From: Amphiura filiformis
Taxonomy: Eukaryota; Echinodermata; Ophiuroidea; Amphilepidida; Amphiuridae
Assembly (NCBI RefSeq): GCF_039555335.1
Contig: NC_092635.1
Location: 48,008,052 to 48,072,051 of the forward strand
DNA length: 64,000 nucleotides
Direction of reading: 5' to 3'
In this document: positions 12,396 through 27,300 of the stretch, piece by piece
Layout of the letters: each line of letters starts with the position of its first letter
Position numbering within the stretch: position 1 is the stretch's first letter
Translations under genes and position numbers: made by a program
The notes under the pieces: generated by a model
Seen by the model: only the letters and a program-made list of their open reading frames with translations
Told to the model about the DNA's origin: nothing
Databases searched by the model: none

Positions 12396-15300
12396 CTGTA
12401 AAAAGAAAGGAGTGATTTTTAAGAAAAACAACACAAAAAGAAAGTCCTCACTTATGTAACCCGTCACAAATTTAAACCTGCTTATGTTTAATGAACGATT
12501 TGATTGACACAATCGTGTGCAGCATCTTGTTAGCTCTACTAAGTTGATATGCATATTTCATACCAAAAGCTCGTAATTGACAAAGATTGAATATTGGTGA
12601 ATTTGTAAAAGTTGCAAATTAGAACAGTAGTACGCAGAGCTGTAAAGGAGAATTGGAGAGCGTGCATGACATAATCCGGAAACGTAAAATGCGTTTCAAA
12701 TTACTGACAATTGAATAAACCGGGCACTTGGGATAGTCGAGAGGTGCTAGTCGCGGGCAAGCAAATGTGGTATTGGAGCTGCTTAGATGCTCCACACGAC
12801 AGTGTCAATGAAATTGTCATTACACGAGCCGGTTTAGATTTACATATGCGTAGATCCCGGGGGATGGGGGATAAGTCACCCCAATAGTTTGCTAGGGGGG
12901 ATGGTCCATTCAATCATCCCCCCAATGTTGACGTCTGTATATGGGTTTCTGACCAAATTAACCTCAAATTTGGCCATTTCAGTCCCAAAAGTGCAAATTT
13001 TTTCGCGCTTCCCGCGAATTTATTCAACTTTTACACCATTAATGGCAAATTTTTTCACGCGCTTCGCTCGCATTTTTACCATAAACTTGTTGTGTCACCA
13101 AAGGTGCTGAATTCACTTTACTTCAAGAAATTTTTTCCAACCCCATCCCCCCAATGTCAAAAAGAAATCTACGCCACTGACGGGTTATGTAAGTGAGAAG
13201 TTTCTTTTTGTGTCGTGTTTATATGTGATGGATTTAAATTAATTCAGATGCACTCTAACATTGTCGCTTTGATGTGTTATACGTGATTGATATTGTTAAA
13301 ATTCGTGGTTTTGATAAATTTAACTTTTATGACGAATTTTAAATAAAAACTGTCTTTGTCGCTGCCTATTTTAATCTATACAGATTCAATATATTTTTAT
13401 TCTATTCACTACAATAGTTCACGTTATTAATTCATAAACTGTCCTGCAAACAAATAGTCCATTTTCAAATGAGATAAAAGCGTAAAGCAATAGTACTCTA
13501 TATACCGTTATGAGTTCGGCAGACAGCCGAATCCGTATTCGTATTTTGGTAAATTCATGTAAATGCATGAATTATTTTTTGAATTAGGGAACCAGAGATC
13601 AACACTTTACCTAAAGAGGACAGCATATCAATTTGCTAACGGTGATCAGCATGATATTAAGAAAAAGAGGACAACATACAGGGTTAGCTAACGGTGCAGC
13701 ACAGTACGGTCGACGATCACCGTTAAAAAATTGATATGCTGCCCTATTATATATCTTAAGTGTTGATCCTTTTTCGATAAATTCAAAAATAATTCACGCG
13801 TAACATGACTTTACAAAAAGACGTATATGGATTCGGCTGTTTGCCGAATTTATAACGATACGTTCATTAATATGAATATAAGCCATATTAATTATCATTT
13901 ACCTGCATGGAGGAATTAGCTTACCTTTGCATTTCGTGATTTAAAACTTAAAAACGGATTGGGTAATCCAAGCTTGTTGAATGTTAGATAGTGAACTAAA
14001 GCGTACTCCAATAATGCTCCTACAACGAACCCAATACATACGCCAAACCATACATCAAGTGCCTGAAAAAGTAATATAATATACAAGAAAAAATCAGTCT
14101 TGCAAGTGAGTTTTGGCCATGGTCACCACTTTCATAGATAAGAAATTGTTTACTAACTTGTCCAACTTTTATTTTAGCTATAAATGGGTTGACATGACAG
14201 GCCGTGATAGCATGGTTAATGGGCCTCATCCATGTTACATGATATAAACGAATTCAATCCTCGGCGGTGACAACTTGCTGCATCGTTTGGCTTCGCCTTC
14301 CGAATTCGAACTTCGAAGGGACGTATCACTCTCATGTGCCATTTAACCAATCTTTACTGCACTATAGACTGCCCCGTCATTCGGAGGGGAGTTAAGCTGT
14401 CGGATCACACAAAAACAGCCAGATTTTCTAAAATAACGACAAAATCTGTTAAAACAGGCTGCTGAATTCTGCAAAATTTTGAAAAATGAGGAGAAATGCT
14501 GCTAAATATGTGTGATTTACCATTTTCCCCCATGTAACCTGGGGCCTACTATACTAAGTATACTATTATACGACAACAAGGTAATAAAACGATACTGGAA
14601 CTTAACAAATATCTTTAACCAAACTAATTCAACGTGAAGTTGCTAAACGTTTTCAAAGTATAAATATCATATTTTTATTAGGCCATGTCAACTCGGAACC
14701 TACCTTAATGTACGATACACGTGAAATATCGTATCTAACTCCATTATATAGGGTGATCATAGATAATATTGTGGTTACACCAATCCCTACTCTAGCAGGA
14801 GAACCGTGGACTTCAAGCCAAAATGACACCCATGACGTCATGACTAATAGAATGCTGGGTATATAGGATTGTAACATGTAGTGGCCAATGAGTCGATGAA
14901 ACAGAATTTCCATCATAATACATGAATATTCACCTAAAAGAAACCATTGAAAGGTGAAAACAATAACGAGTAAAAATGAAATTGTAAAAGTTTGATCAAA
15001 GTTAATTCAATAACGTAGAAGCACTGAGAACTCCGACGCGCTTATTATTGCATATCCCAAAGTCAAAGTTACAAACATGACGAAAGAAAATGCCCGAAGT
15101 TCAGGGCTAAAATTGACATAAAAATTACATACAAAGTTGCCCAAACTGTATTCAAAATTGTACAGCATTCTACTAAGTTGCCAATTTGAACATGTCACAC
15201 ATTGGCACAAAATTGTCTAAACTTTGTAATTTTCAGTAAACAGTTGTGCGTTTTATATTATTTAGCCCTTTTTTATTACTTGTTTTTTTTCTTGCCATGG

Positions 15301-18300
15301 TGGACCATGTTATTTGCACTGTGATATGGGAAAGTTATCTGTGTTTTGTTTTGTCACTTGTCCTACATGTATATGTGTGTTTGGGGGATGGGGGGGGGGG
15401 GTTGAGGGGGTGATTGGGTGGGATTTTTGTTTTTGTGTAGAAAATCCCTGGTCTAGTTTATTGATGCACTTGTAACCAACATTAAGTTGTTTCCTCTTAT
15501 AGTATGGTACTGATTCTACCCACCCAGGGCTGGGGGACCCAACAGTTGCCTTTGTATTTTCATGCTTTTGCTGGACTACCACTTCTTATTTTGCCTGCCT
15601 TTTTCATCTCTCTTGGTAGTACGCAGCATTTGCTCTTTTTTCTTAACAGAGGTATCGGTTAGGTCTTGTGGTCAGGGTGGGGCAGTAATATTTAAATCTC
15701 ATTATCATAATCTGAATGTATCTTGGTTACCGCATGGAAGTAAGAGACATGGAAGCTGGTCGATCCAACACCTATTGAATTATTTACGTAACATTCTATA
15801 GAGGGTACGTATCAAGCTATTGTGATAACAATGTAGTCAGCGTGTCTTTGATGTGGATCAGACTTGCCGCCTTTATTGCCAGTTCGTTTATTTACAGGTT
15901 TATTATTATGAGCAAAAATCGTGTTTTTCTTGATTATGTTTCAAGTATGTTGTTTTTATCCGGAAAAAAGTGACAGGGATGTTAGATTTGTAATCCATAA
16001 TTACAGAAATCCAATCAAAATATCGATTTCTACCCTATACTTACAGATTTTCTTAAACTTCAAAATATTGGAAATCATGCATTTACGTCTAAACCGCTAA
16101 TTAGCGGTAATAATTGATATGCGCACTTGGCACATGCGTTACATTATAAAATGAATCCTGCATCTATTTGTGTGCCCGGCGTTGCCAGAAATTGCTGTTG
16201 ACCATAATGTTCCAGAGTCGGGTATTATTTTTACATTCTGCGTAAAATAAATTGTATTTCATTTCATTTTCTGTTTTAAAACTGCTATCTGAGAGTCTAG
16301 CATATATATACATTTAATCGGTAGGTTTTCACATAATTACATACTTTTAATTAAATTGTTTAAATTAAACTGATAGCATTCTGACCATTACGTAGGGATT
16401 TTATAAAATCTGTTTGTGTTCAAAAAAGTAGTCATGCACTGCGGTAATATAACACAGCCCATTGTCAGGACTTAGTACACAACCTCGTACTGCTATTGAT
16501 TTTTAAGCGGGAACTTTGATTTTAGACATGGTACACGTTGACCATGCGTTGACTCAATTCTTCCACTTTCACCTGTACTGCTTTTGTTCAGTATCGCGGC
16601 AAGTATGATACTCACTTTGATGTAGTATTTGACCAGCTTCCATGTGTATTACTTCCATGGTTACCGTAATTAAGATGGGGTCTGGTGGACCATGGAAGAA
16701 AGAGATGAGAAGGAACCACAACGACTTCGATCGGCCAAGTTTTAATCCGCTTATCTATTGACGCATGAAAAGAAAAGCTATCAATGGTACTTCCTTTCAT
16801 GTATGATCCATTTACCGCGGTCGATGCTTGTCGAAATCATTACTGGAAATAAATTATAACAAACCCATCCACGAACAAACAAACGCTACCCAGAAGTAAG
16901 ATTATGGAATTTCACTGATGCTCTGAACATGTATAGTAGCTTTGTTTTGGGATCTACAGTCAAACTGTTTTCTTGATCGTGTTGTGTAGAAAATGTCCTA
17001 TAAAACATCGAAAAGGTCATCAAAATCGGCCGGTTTTTTGCTGAGTTTCAGCTTTAGCAAATAAGGTAAGATTTTGGTGACTTTTTCGATGGAAAATAGA
17101 TGTAAAATGTTCTTAAATAATGCACAATGTTCCGGTTGAGTCCGGTACATGAAACTTATTTAATTTAATAGTTTATATGTGTATAATCGTAACTAGCTAA
17201 CTCGTTTCAGTGCCAAAGACTGCCAACTCTGAGAAAAAAGTCATCAAAGTTCGGGAAAATTGGGCAAAATGGAAGAAAAAGATGTAGGCCATCAATGACC
17301 GATGATCACGTCACCAGAGAAAATCCTTGCACGGAAGGTCATTAGTTCAAATCATGCTTCAGACACGCTCCAGAAGACATGCAAATACATGGAATACCAT
17401 ACCAATCACCTATTTAACGCGGGGTATTGATCAAAGTAAATCCTCATGAATAACAATGTCAATTAAATGTCGGTAAAGGGAGTGGACAAAGTGAATGCGT
17501 TCGTTGTGGTTCCTTCTTATCTCTTTCTTCCATGGGTGGACCATGTCTGTATGTTTTTTCCCCTTCCACCAGGCCCAAGTACAGGTGAATAAAAGTGGAA
17601 AAAAATTTGTCTAAACTCGTCAGGTCGGTGGCGGTGAGTTTTCTGCAGGTGTACACTGCAAAAGCATAAAGTTTGAAATGTTGACAACTTCACCAAACAT
17701 GTCATAAATTGGCATACAATTGAACCGTATACAGCGTGCTTGGAACTTCATGACTTGAGAACCACGGAAGACTGTTATAGGCCCTACTTATAAGAATGCC
17801 CAGCGGCAGCACCATAATTTATTTTCAGAATTTCGAAAATTTTGCTAAAATGTGGTTCTCTTTTTTGCTATTTTCTGAGATAAGTGTGGTGAAAATCCCA
17901 AGATTGTGGAATGTCCCCATGCCCCGCCCCCATATTATGTTATTTTAATGGCTACAATATTCTGACAAGAGTAGGCCTAAATAATTACAATTCCCGTTCA
18001 AAGAAATTTTAATCTAAAATCATCGAAACCTCTCATATTTGGCTCTGATCACTTAATCATTTTAACCTAAAGTTGGAATGATTGTTTGTACTCAAATAAA
18101 TAACAAAAAGACGATTAACAGCGGTAATGTAGCGCCATCCCTCTAATTATTTTAATAGCAAAGCAATTCAATCAGCAAAATAGTGAGTGCGCTGTGTAAC
18201 AATCAGATGCTTCGGGGCAAGCGGTCTTATTAGCAAACACAAACGTTTTACAGAACACGTTTAAATGTCTGATTATATAAAGGGCACAAAAAGGGTATAA

Positions 18301-21300
18301 AACGTTTGAATAATATCTAAAAACTTTCTGCAAAACATTCTAACATGATGCTATTTAAGTGTTGACAACAAAACAATGTTTATCAAAAAATACTTGACAA
18401 TAACATTTTGACAACATTTTAAAAATGCTGTTTATGGTGTTGTTTCAAACAAAACGTTTTAAAATGATTTTATATCACTTTATATAACACGACATTTAAA
18501 ATGTTATTATTTTGACCAAAACCAAACCACGTGTACTTGTGACATCATATATCAACTCAACTCTGTATTTCCGAAGGTTCTGGGCTTAAACTCGTGTACA
18601 TTCCGTGGGGAAGTGTTTCGCTTTTATGCAGTGGCGGCGCCACGAGGGGGGGACAAATTCCCCAGTCAGAACTCTTGCCCCCTTTCCCCCAGTAAAAACC
18701 AAAATTACGAAAATACCACTTTTGCAGCAATTTTGCGCAAAATTGGTTGACGTTGCCCCCCCGAAAAAATTCATGGCGCCGCCACTGCTTTTATGCCAAA
18801 AAAGGTATGAATTTGAACGTTTTACAGACCTGTTTTGAGTTTCTTGGTGCAGTTGTTGAACACATGGACACCTCTTACTCGGTATTGAGGCAAACGGAGT
18901 AGGTTCTGGTGAAATTCAACTGGTTCTTCGTTATTCCAAATGTAGCGCACTTCGTTAATGGTGTTTTGAACTGTAAAGAAATAAAGGGACATTTAAGAAG
19001 AAAAACTGTTAACTCTATTAATTAAATATTAATTAATTATTAATTAACTAATTAATTAAAATTAATTAATTAATTAATTAAAATTAATTAATTTTCGGAT
19101 TCACCCCCTATTTTTTTCAAAGTAAAAATTCAGATTCCCCCATCAAGACCCCAATCAATTTCAGATCCCCCTTCAAAACTTAACTCCTATTCCCCCTGGC
19201 GTAATATACTCATTCACTTATTTACTCAGAAGACTATACTCACAACTATGTAACTCCGTCGTACATTTTTCACTCAATCAACCAACCAATCAATCAATCA
19301 ATCAAGCAAGCAAGCAAACAAGCAAGAAATCAAGCAAGCAAGCAATCAAGCAAGCAATCAATCAAGCAATCAAGCACATGACTATACTCACAATAGTTCC
19401 ATCGTACATTGTTGAATCACTGACTGACTGACTGACACATTGACTCGGCGCTCAATCACTCACTCAATCACTCACTCACTCAATCAATCAATCAATCCAT
19501 CAATCAATCAATCAATCAATCACAAGACTATACTCACAACTATCTAGTTCCATCGTACATTTTTGGTTATCAAACGGAAAGTGATGGAAATCCATTGCAC
19601 ACGAAAGTTGTATGCTCAATCTGTGTCACAGAATCGAGGAAATAAAAATGTTAAAACATAATCTGCCCGCAAAATTTGTAAAACAATTAAAGTATTAAAA
19701 GTATATACAGGCTGTATCAAAATGATTGTTCTTCATCTGCTTTCCGTCTTTGTTTGATGTTTTTAAAAGCCTGCATCTTCCAACGCACCATTGAATCAAC
19801 TTGAAATGACAAAAGATTTGTGTAAAGTCTAGCCATTTCAAGTGGATCCAATGGTGGGTTTGGAAGAAGCGGGCTTTTCAAAAACACCAAAAAAGGATGA
19901 AGAACAATCATTTTGATACATCCTGTATGTAAAAATTGGAAAATATAATACCGTAGAAACCCGTCTATAAGGAATAGAAGCGACTGTGATGATAGCATAT
20001 TTCACGCTAGCGCCCTCCACAATATTATATCATTATGGAATTTGAGCAAATCATTTACCGACACAAGCAGGTATACAATGTATTATTTTATCTTTATTTC
20101 GCATCTCACGAGCATAGCTCACTTGGCAAGGCATAAGACTTTGGTTCTTTAGATCGGAAGATGGTGAGTTCGAGCCTCATCACGGTCACACAAACTTTTA
20201 TGAACAAAATATTGTTCAAACTTTCCATTTATATTTTCTTGCATTTTCTAAAGACTCCTTTCGTGATCATTTTTTTTTCATATTTAGTTTAATTTATTCT
20301 ATTGTTTTTCTTTTATTGTTTCTTTTCTTTGTCTTTTTTTTTCTTGTTTAATTTTATTTTTTCTTTATTTTTCTTTGATTCATATAATATTGGCCGGATA
20401 AGGAGAGGATGGGAACTAAAGACCCATTCAGTAATTTGCTCATCCGGACGATCATAAAAATCATCAAAATTCACCTTTGTCATTGTCATAGATGTGGTAA
20501 CATAGCCTGCTAGTGGTTCAGCAGAAAACCGTGTGACACATAATATACATTTGGCTACATTTTATTATACGATAAATACGAATTTATTAAACATGGTAAC
20601 AAATATTCTCTGGCAGATCGGTTATACGATGGAACTGGTAGGCATAGGCCTATTATAAATTCGGGATATTAAATATCTTCCTGACGAGACAGATCTGCGC
20701 ATGTGGTCAAAGACGATTCCTTACTAGCCACAGACCGTCCGCTGGAATTAGTTGAACATGAACCATTCGCTATGGCTGTTGGTCGGACCTCTCATCTCTC
20801 CACATCGATTGTGACCTATAATCCCCGACATTGCCCTTATGAACTCACATCCTCCTGTTTTATTCCAATACGCTGGCGAAGTTACGTAATAATCGGATTA
20901 ACTACCATAGCAATAGGTGAAAACAATTTTGAATATACCGCGTTATACACTGATACGTTCAGGCGGTACCTCTTCATTGAACCATATCATGCTGCACCTG
21001 TAAGATCTTTGAAAAGACCAGTATTGTATTCAATCAGTGAGCGTGTTTATAGTGAGCCAGATTATCCGGTATTTAGCGTATAAGTACATCTTATACGGTA
21101 TTGGTCGCCACTATAAACAGACCAATAGCGCTATTTGCCGCACATATTATACGGAACTGATATCCTTCGATATCGATGGATATTGCAGTACATTCATTCC
21201 GTATACGGCCACTATAAACAGACAGGGATTAACGATACCGTTATTCAAGGAAGTGGAGCAGGGTTATATAACTCTCCGAGCTCAAATTTGTCACTGTAAT

Positions 21301-24300
21301 AACACATCACCTACAAAATGGTACGGTACTGTAGCAATTATGTTTAAAAAATAGGCCGGTATCGTTTCCACGGCAAACTATTTGAAACTGGCATCATATT
21401 TGTGTCTCCCATTGCATTGCGGTGACCTCGAACACGCTGAGTTCAACCACCTCGGATTCAGAATAGCGCTATTGAGCTCTATTGATTGCCACTATAAACA
21501 GTCGAGATAACGGATAAGTCACATTCCATTCTAATCCCGTATACGTATAAGAATACCGTATAAATACCGTACACCACTATAAACACGCTCTATGATTGCA
21601 GACATACACAGTACAGGTGATGAGTGTAACCTGCTTGTAGCGCAGCGCGATATGTTCAAAATTGTTTTCACCTATTGCTATGGTAATTAATCCGATTAAT
21701 TACGCAACTTCACCAGCGTATAATGGCCGAATAAATTCTGACCATCACTTGGCTTGTTGGATTCGTCTATACTACAATTCGCTGTCGAAGTGACGTAATA
21801 ATCGCAATAACTACCATCAAGCAGATTGCACTAATCACCCGCGTATGTCACCAAACATAGATTGAATACCACTCTTTTCATAAATACTAATCTTACATGG
21901 CGAGTGATTAGCATTTCTTTGACAACTATGGTTTAATGCATAGGTGCCACGTGAACGATGAAGTGCAGGGCTATATATTCGAAATTGTATTCATCAATTG
22001 CTATGGTAGTTAATCCGATTAATTACGTCACATCGACAGCGAATAGCCTATAGTATGGGTTCAAGTGGAACAAAAAATAGTGTATGTCCATTGCTAGCTA
22101 TGGTAATTAATCATGTTAGTGTTTACATCACTACTTCGGTGAAGACAAGAGAAGTGTGCCTTCTCTACCAACGCCTGTGATATAACAGGTGCAAGCGAAA
22201 CAAAATTGAATGACCAGAATAGTTTCCTTTGTCAGATGAATTGATTGAAGTTTTTGAAGACACTCTATTCTTGATGGGACAATAGATTCAAATATGGAAT
22301 AATTATTATTCCTCATCTTTTTTTTTTAATTGAAAAAACTGCAATTGTGGCAACAGAACAATATTTATTTTGATTTCATTTCAAGTAGAAACAAAATCGT
22401 GCTTAAGCCAAAAACGCACCCTACCTACCATTCCTCAAGAATTGGGATGGCACAAAGGTGCAACATAGGTTTTTATTGCAAAGACGAGGACAGACAAGTA
22501 GTTACAACACATCTGTCTAACCGTGGGTTTCGCTATTATTTAGAATAAATGCTTTTACTAGTTTCTATAAAACCACAAAATTACTAAAAAAAACTATAAA
22601 AAAAACAAAAAAAAACTAAAAAAAAAAAACAAAAAAAACACACCTAAAATTAAAAGTAGAAAGGTAGATTTGAAGAAAGATAAAAAGAACATGTCAAAAA
22701 GTTAAAATTAAACGAGAATGAAAAAACGGAACCGGTGCCCGGACCATGCTCTCTTCAGCATGTCTTCAGTTCCAAAGTCTGACGCTCTATCAATTGAGCT
22801 ATACGATCCTGATATACGAAACAGTCGTTATTATGTCAATACAATTGATTGGTGTTACAACATACTTAGATGGAATGCATAGCCACCCAGTGCCAGTATA
22901 TATTTGCTCAAACTCCAAATACAACAAGCAACCAATTTTATTGAGGGCGTTTCTTAGGTATATCCTTGTAGACGGGGTTTTACGGTAGATTGCCTGCTAA
23001 TACATTAGACTTTTCCAGTTGAATCCATACACCCCTATGGATGACCTAGATCTCCTACAGAGGGCTAGGGGGTGTAGATTTCAAATGAAGTCACCCGTAA
23101 CAAGCTATCCAGACAAATGGGATATCAAAATTTAAGTTTTTAAATTTGATGCATAGATTTTGAGTTTTATATCGTAATAAAGAGGGGGTAAGTACTTTTT
23201 GGTAGGACTAACAATGTAAAATATTATCATTCAATCATGTAGCTGAATAATTGAATTTAAAATTTGAGGAATTAATCTGCAATTTTCAACTGATGCTTTA
23301 TTTAAGCCTCACTGCTATCTACGGTAGATAGCTAATAATAGATAGGAGTAGACATAATAATCATTTAAATAATCCCAGAAATTAATTTGCTCTAAACTTT
23401 CGGATTAAATTAAGGAGCATTATAGTAAAATAATGTATATGCTTTTAATTGTATACAGTGTGTAACACATTGACAAATTATCGTACCGTTTTAGGATTGC
23501 ATTATGATTTATGGTACAGCATGATACAGGCAAGTGATTTCGCAACATAAGCCTAATGTATTTTATTTCATATCATTAAGGGATCTAAAATGAGCGTTTA
23601 TTGCTTTTCGACAGTATTTTTTGAGGGACATGAGAGCACCTCAGACCTATCGAATTGCATTCTGAATACGAAGCATGTCTTTCTGATATCAAATAATTTT
23701 CATTTTTGAAAATCATAATATAATACAAGTTTTATGACAAATTATAAAAATTTGATATTTTTCAAATTTTTGATATATAACAGTCCTCGAAGTAAATTAT
23801 ATAAATCTAATGATATATTCTTAAAGTGTATGTAGCAGGGAGGAAAAGCCGACGGTCAATTGAAAATTGTTACCTTTCATATTGAAGATATGGATTTTTT
23901 TCCCAAAAAGACCTAATTTTTTTTGGTGTTTTGGGAAAAAAATCCATATCTTCTATACGAAAGGTCAAAATTTTCAATTGATCGTCGGCTTTTCATCCCA
24001 CCTACATACACTTTAAGTATAAATCATCAGATTTATAAAGTTTACTTCAAGTACTGTTAAATATCAAAATATCAATTTTAATGATTTGCCATAAAATGTG
24101 TATTAAATTGCGACTTTCAAAAATCAAAATTATTTGATATCAGAATGACATTCTTCGTATTCAGAATGCAATTCGATATGTCTGATGTGCTCTAATGTCC
24201 CAAAATAAATACTGTCCAAACGTTCATACCCCAGCCCTTAAATACTACAACAATCAAATAATCACTGAAAGCCTCGTTGATTAATTACATTTCACTAATA

Positions 24301-27300
24301 ATCGATAGAAATTGTCTGAATCATATTAGTCGACAGAAATTGCCTGAACCACAATAATTAGGGATCGGTCATTATTTATGCCAGGGGAGGGGGTTGTGAA
24401 ATTTTAAATGAAGAAATTTCATAAAATAAGGGGAACGCGGAATTTTGATGGAAGCGAATTAAGAGGGACGCTAAATTTGTAGTCGAAAATAATTTGAAAT
24501 CCCAATCCCCCGGGCGTAATTAGTGACCGGTCACTTATTCGCCATTGATTGTAAGTGATTTGGTTGTGAGTTAAATAATACAGCAGCTTTCATGCCTAAA
24601 AAAGGTAAATCAAAATTTTGGCTCTATGGGGTCAAAACATAAAACATAACAATGCTCTGATTTTGACAAATGTGGTGTCAAAATGTTCGTTTTCATATTA
24701 TAGGCATAGGCTATAATTTAAAAAAACCCACAATTTGCGCTTTATTTCCCTATGTGGGTAACGCAGGTCAGTATGCCCATGATGTCGACTATCTCTGGTA
24801 GAAGTGCAGCTTTGTCCCACCCCCACCAACCACACCCCCATTTGAGGGGGTCGAGGCTCACCCACTACGGTATAACAACATAAATTCTGACTGTTCAATA
24901 GGCTATTCCATTTGAAATCCACACTACCCCTGTGGAAGATTTTGGAAATGTCTTCCACACATGGGGAGTATGAATTTCAAATGAAACTTCCAGTTGAAAC
25001 TCACCCTCCCTCTGTGGAAGATTCAGGTTGAATCTTTCTCAGAGAGTGTATGAAATTCAAATGGAGCATGCCTAATGTGTTCATTCCATTTGAAATTCAT
25101 ACTCCCCCTGTGGAAGATATTTCCAAAATCTTCCACAGGGGTAGTGTGGATTTTAAATGGAACAGCCCAATACCAACCTTGCAGTATAAAGCACATGACC
25201 ACTGCCATCAATTTGCACCCATCTGTTCGCCATAGTAAGATTGTGTAATTTGGCGGTTTTCATATTGCCTATGACGAGATCAGGGAGCCATATCTTGTCT
25301 ACCATGTCAGTCGTTGGTGGCAGTGTGACAGAAGAACTGAATTCAAGTCTTGGATCATGCCATTGTTGTCGGAGATACACTGTAATTCCAAAGTCCTGTT
25401 TAGACGCGACAAAATTTTTTGTTAAAGCCATAATGTACGATCTTATAATATGAAATTGGTTAATTTTTTTCAAACCTGATTTTTTTGCATAATTGTAATG
25501 TTTACACATGCCCCAACTTGCACCTAAATGGAATCGGCCAAATTTGTTGTCTTTGTAGGTCAACAAAGCAAAGTTCGACATATTATCATAATTTAAAAAT
25601 TATGATAATATGTCCTCCCAAAGAACTGCGTGTTAAATGGCCAAAATAACCAGTGGGGTTTCTTTCACTTTACCTTGTTATTTCAACCAAAAAAGGACAG
25701 CAACTCTTCCCGTCATTTATTACTAATATTATTTCAACATTTTGAATAAAGAATAACAAAATCAAAATTTGATGGAAATCGTACATTAAGGCTTTAATTT
25801 GCAACATGTATAAAAAGTTTCAACACGTATTCATTAGCTTTCATTGAGATTCCATTAGGCCTATAGCAAGATAAAGTGCACACGCAGTCGTCTGTCTGTT
25901 ATTTGTTTATATCTTCTATCGTCCCAATAATAGGCCTACATTAATTTCCTTTGTATCCCTTGATATATCCGGGCCTGAATAATGGGTAATTACAAAATGT
26001 GAACAAAAATGCCATTAACTACAAGAGTTAAAGAAACACTCAGGCAATCACAACATTATGCCTTATATGTTAGAAAAATAATTATAGCACGAATCACGTG
26101 GTTTTATTTAAAGCAAACTCGTATTGACCCTAAAAACGAATAAAAACAGCCGTCTCTCACCACGCGATATTCAAATTTCCCGGGCACCGAATATCATCGT
26201 CCCACTGTAATGTCGTCCCAGTCACATAATGAAGGCTGACGATTGAGCACAACTAACCATGACGTCATTTCGGCGCGGGAAATTTTGAATATCAGGTATT
26301 GAGAATCGGCTGTTTTAATTCATTTTTATGGTCAATATGAGTTTGTTTTAAATAAATGACGCGACATTAGAAAAAGTATAGGAGGACATCTTCAATTCAG
26401 CCGATGAATTGACAACGTAATAATCACACACTCAAGGGTATAGGCCAACTGCACGTATCCACTCCTAGATCCTTTCAAAAGCCGTATCTTGCTAGGCCAA
26501 AATATCACAATTAATATTGATTTGAATATTTTATCTTCATATTTCATGCAAAAAATTAGAAAACGTAAAAAACCGACTCAGGTACCATTGTAATTTCAAC
26601 CAAGCATTTCACTGCATGTTTCGTAGTGAATCAAGGCTGTGGATGGCGGCGTGCTACCATTCATACTACAGTTCATTCGTAGAAATATCAAACTCACTCA
26701 ATAGTATCGAATAAGGTATATTTGAGCCATATTTGGACACCATCCGGGTATTTTCCTTGATGTACCATGCAATGATAAATATTGGTCGGACACCACTATG
26801 CCCATATTTGACAAACCATTACACAAAGAAATTCCATGTCATTTTTTAACACGGAAAACGGCTAGCTTCTCTTTTGATGTTTACTGAGGTATGGAGAGTG
26901 TGGCCTTCAACACGTAAAATTGGGAAGGTTATTTAGCATAACAACGGGTTAGTTCCCAATACACTGTGGAGCAAGGAAAGTGGTTATTTGCATAGTAAAT
27001 ACAATATTAAATCCTTTTCTAGCGCATTTGTGTATAAATGATATGTCATGAGGCCAATGGTGCTTCAATTGGCTGTGGACGGCGATATGTAAATTGGGTG
27101 ATGATGTCACAGCTCATTAGAGTTTATCACTCGGTCTATGGCAACTTGTTGTAATGAAAAACCTTAAGAATCGTTTTCTTCATATAAGCCTATTCTTGTT
27201 TTAAAAATGATATTTGTGATAAACAAATTAAATATAGTATTTTACAGCTCATAAAGAACAAATAATTCGTCAAATTAATTTCCTTACCATTTGATCCTCC

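Noticed and set aside
20703-21083. 126-codon plus-strand open frame
   Set aside because: Overlaps an inverted-repeat arm, has no recognisable domain or splice partner; kept only as part of the repeat.
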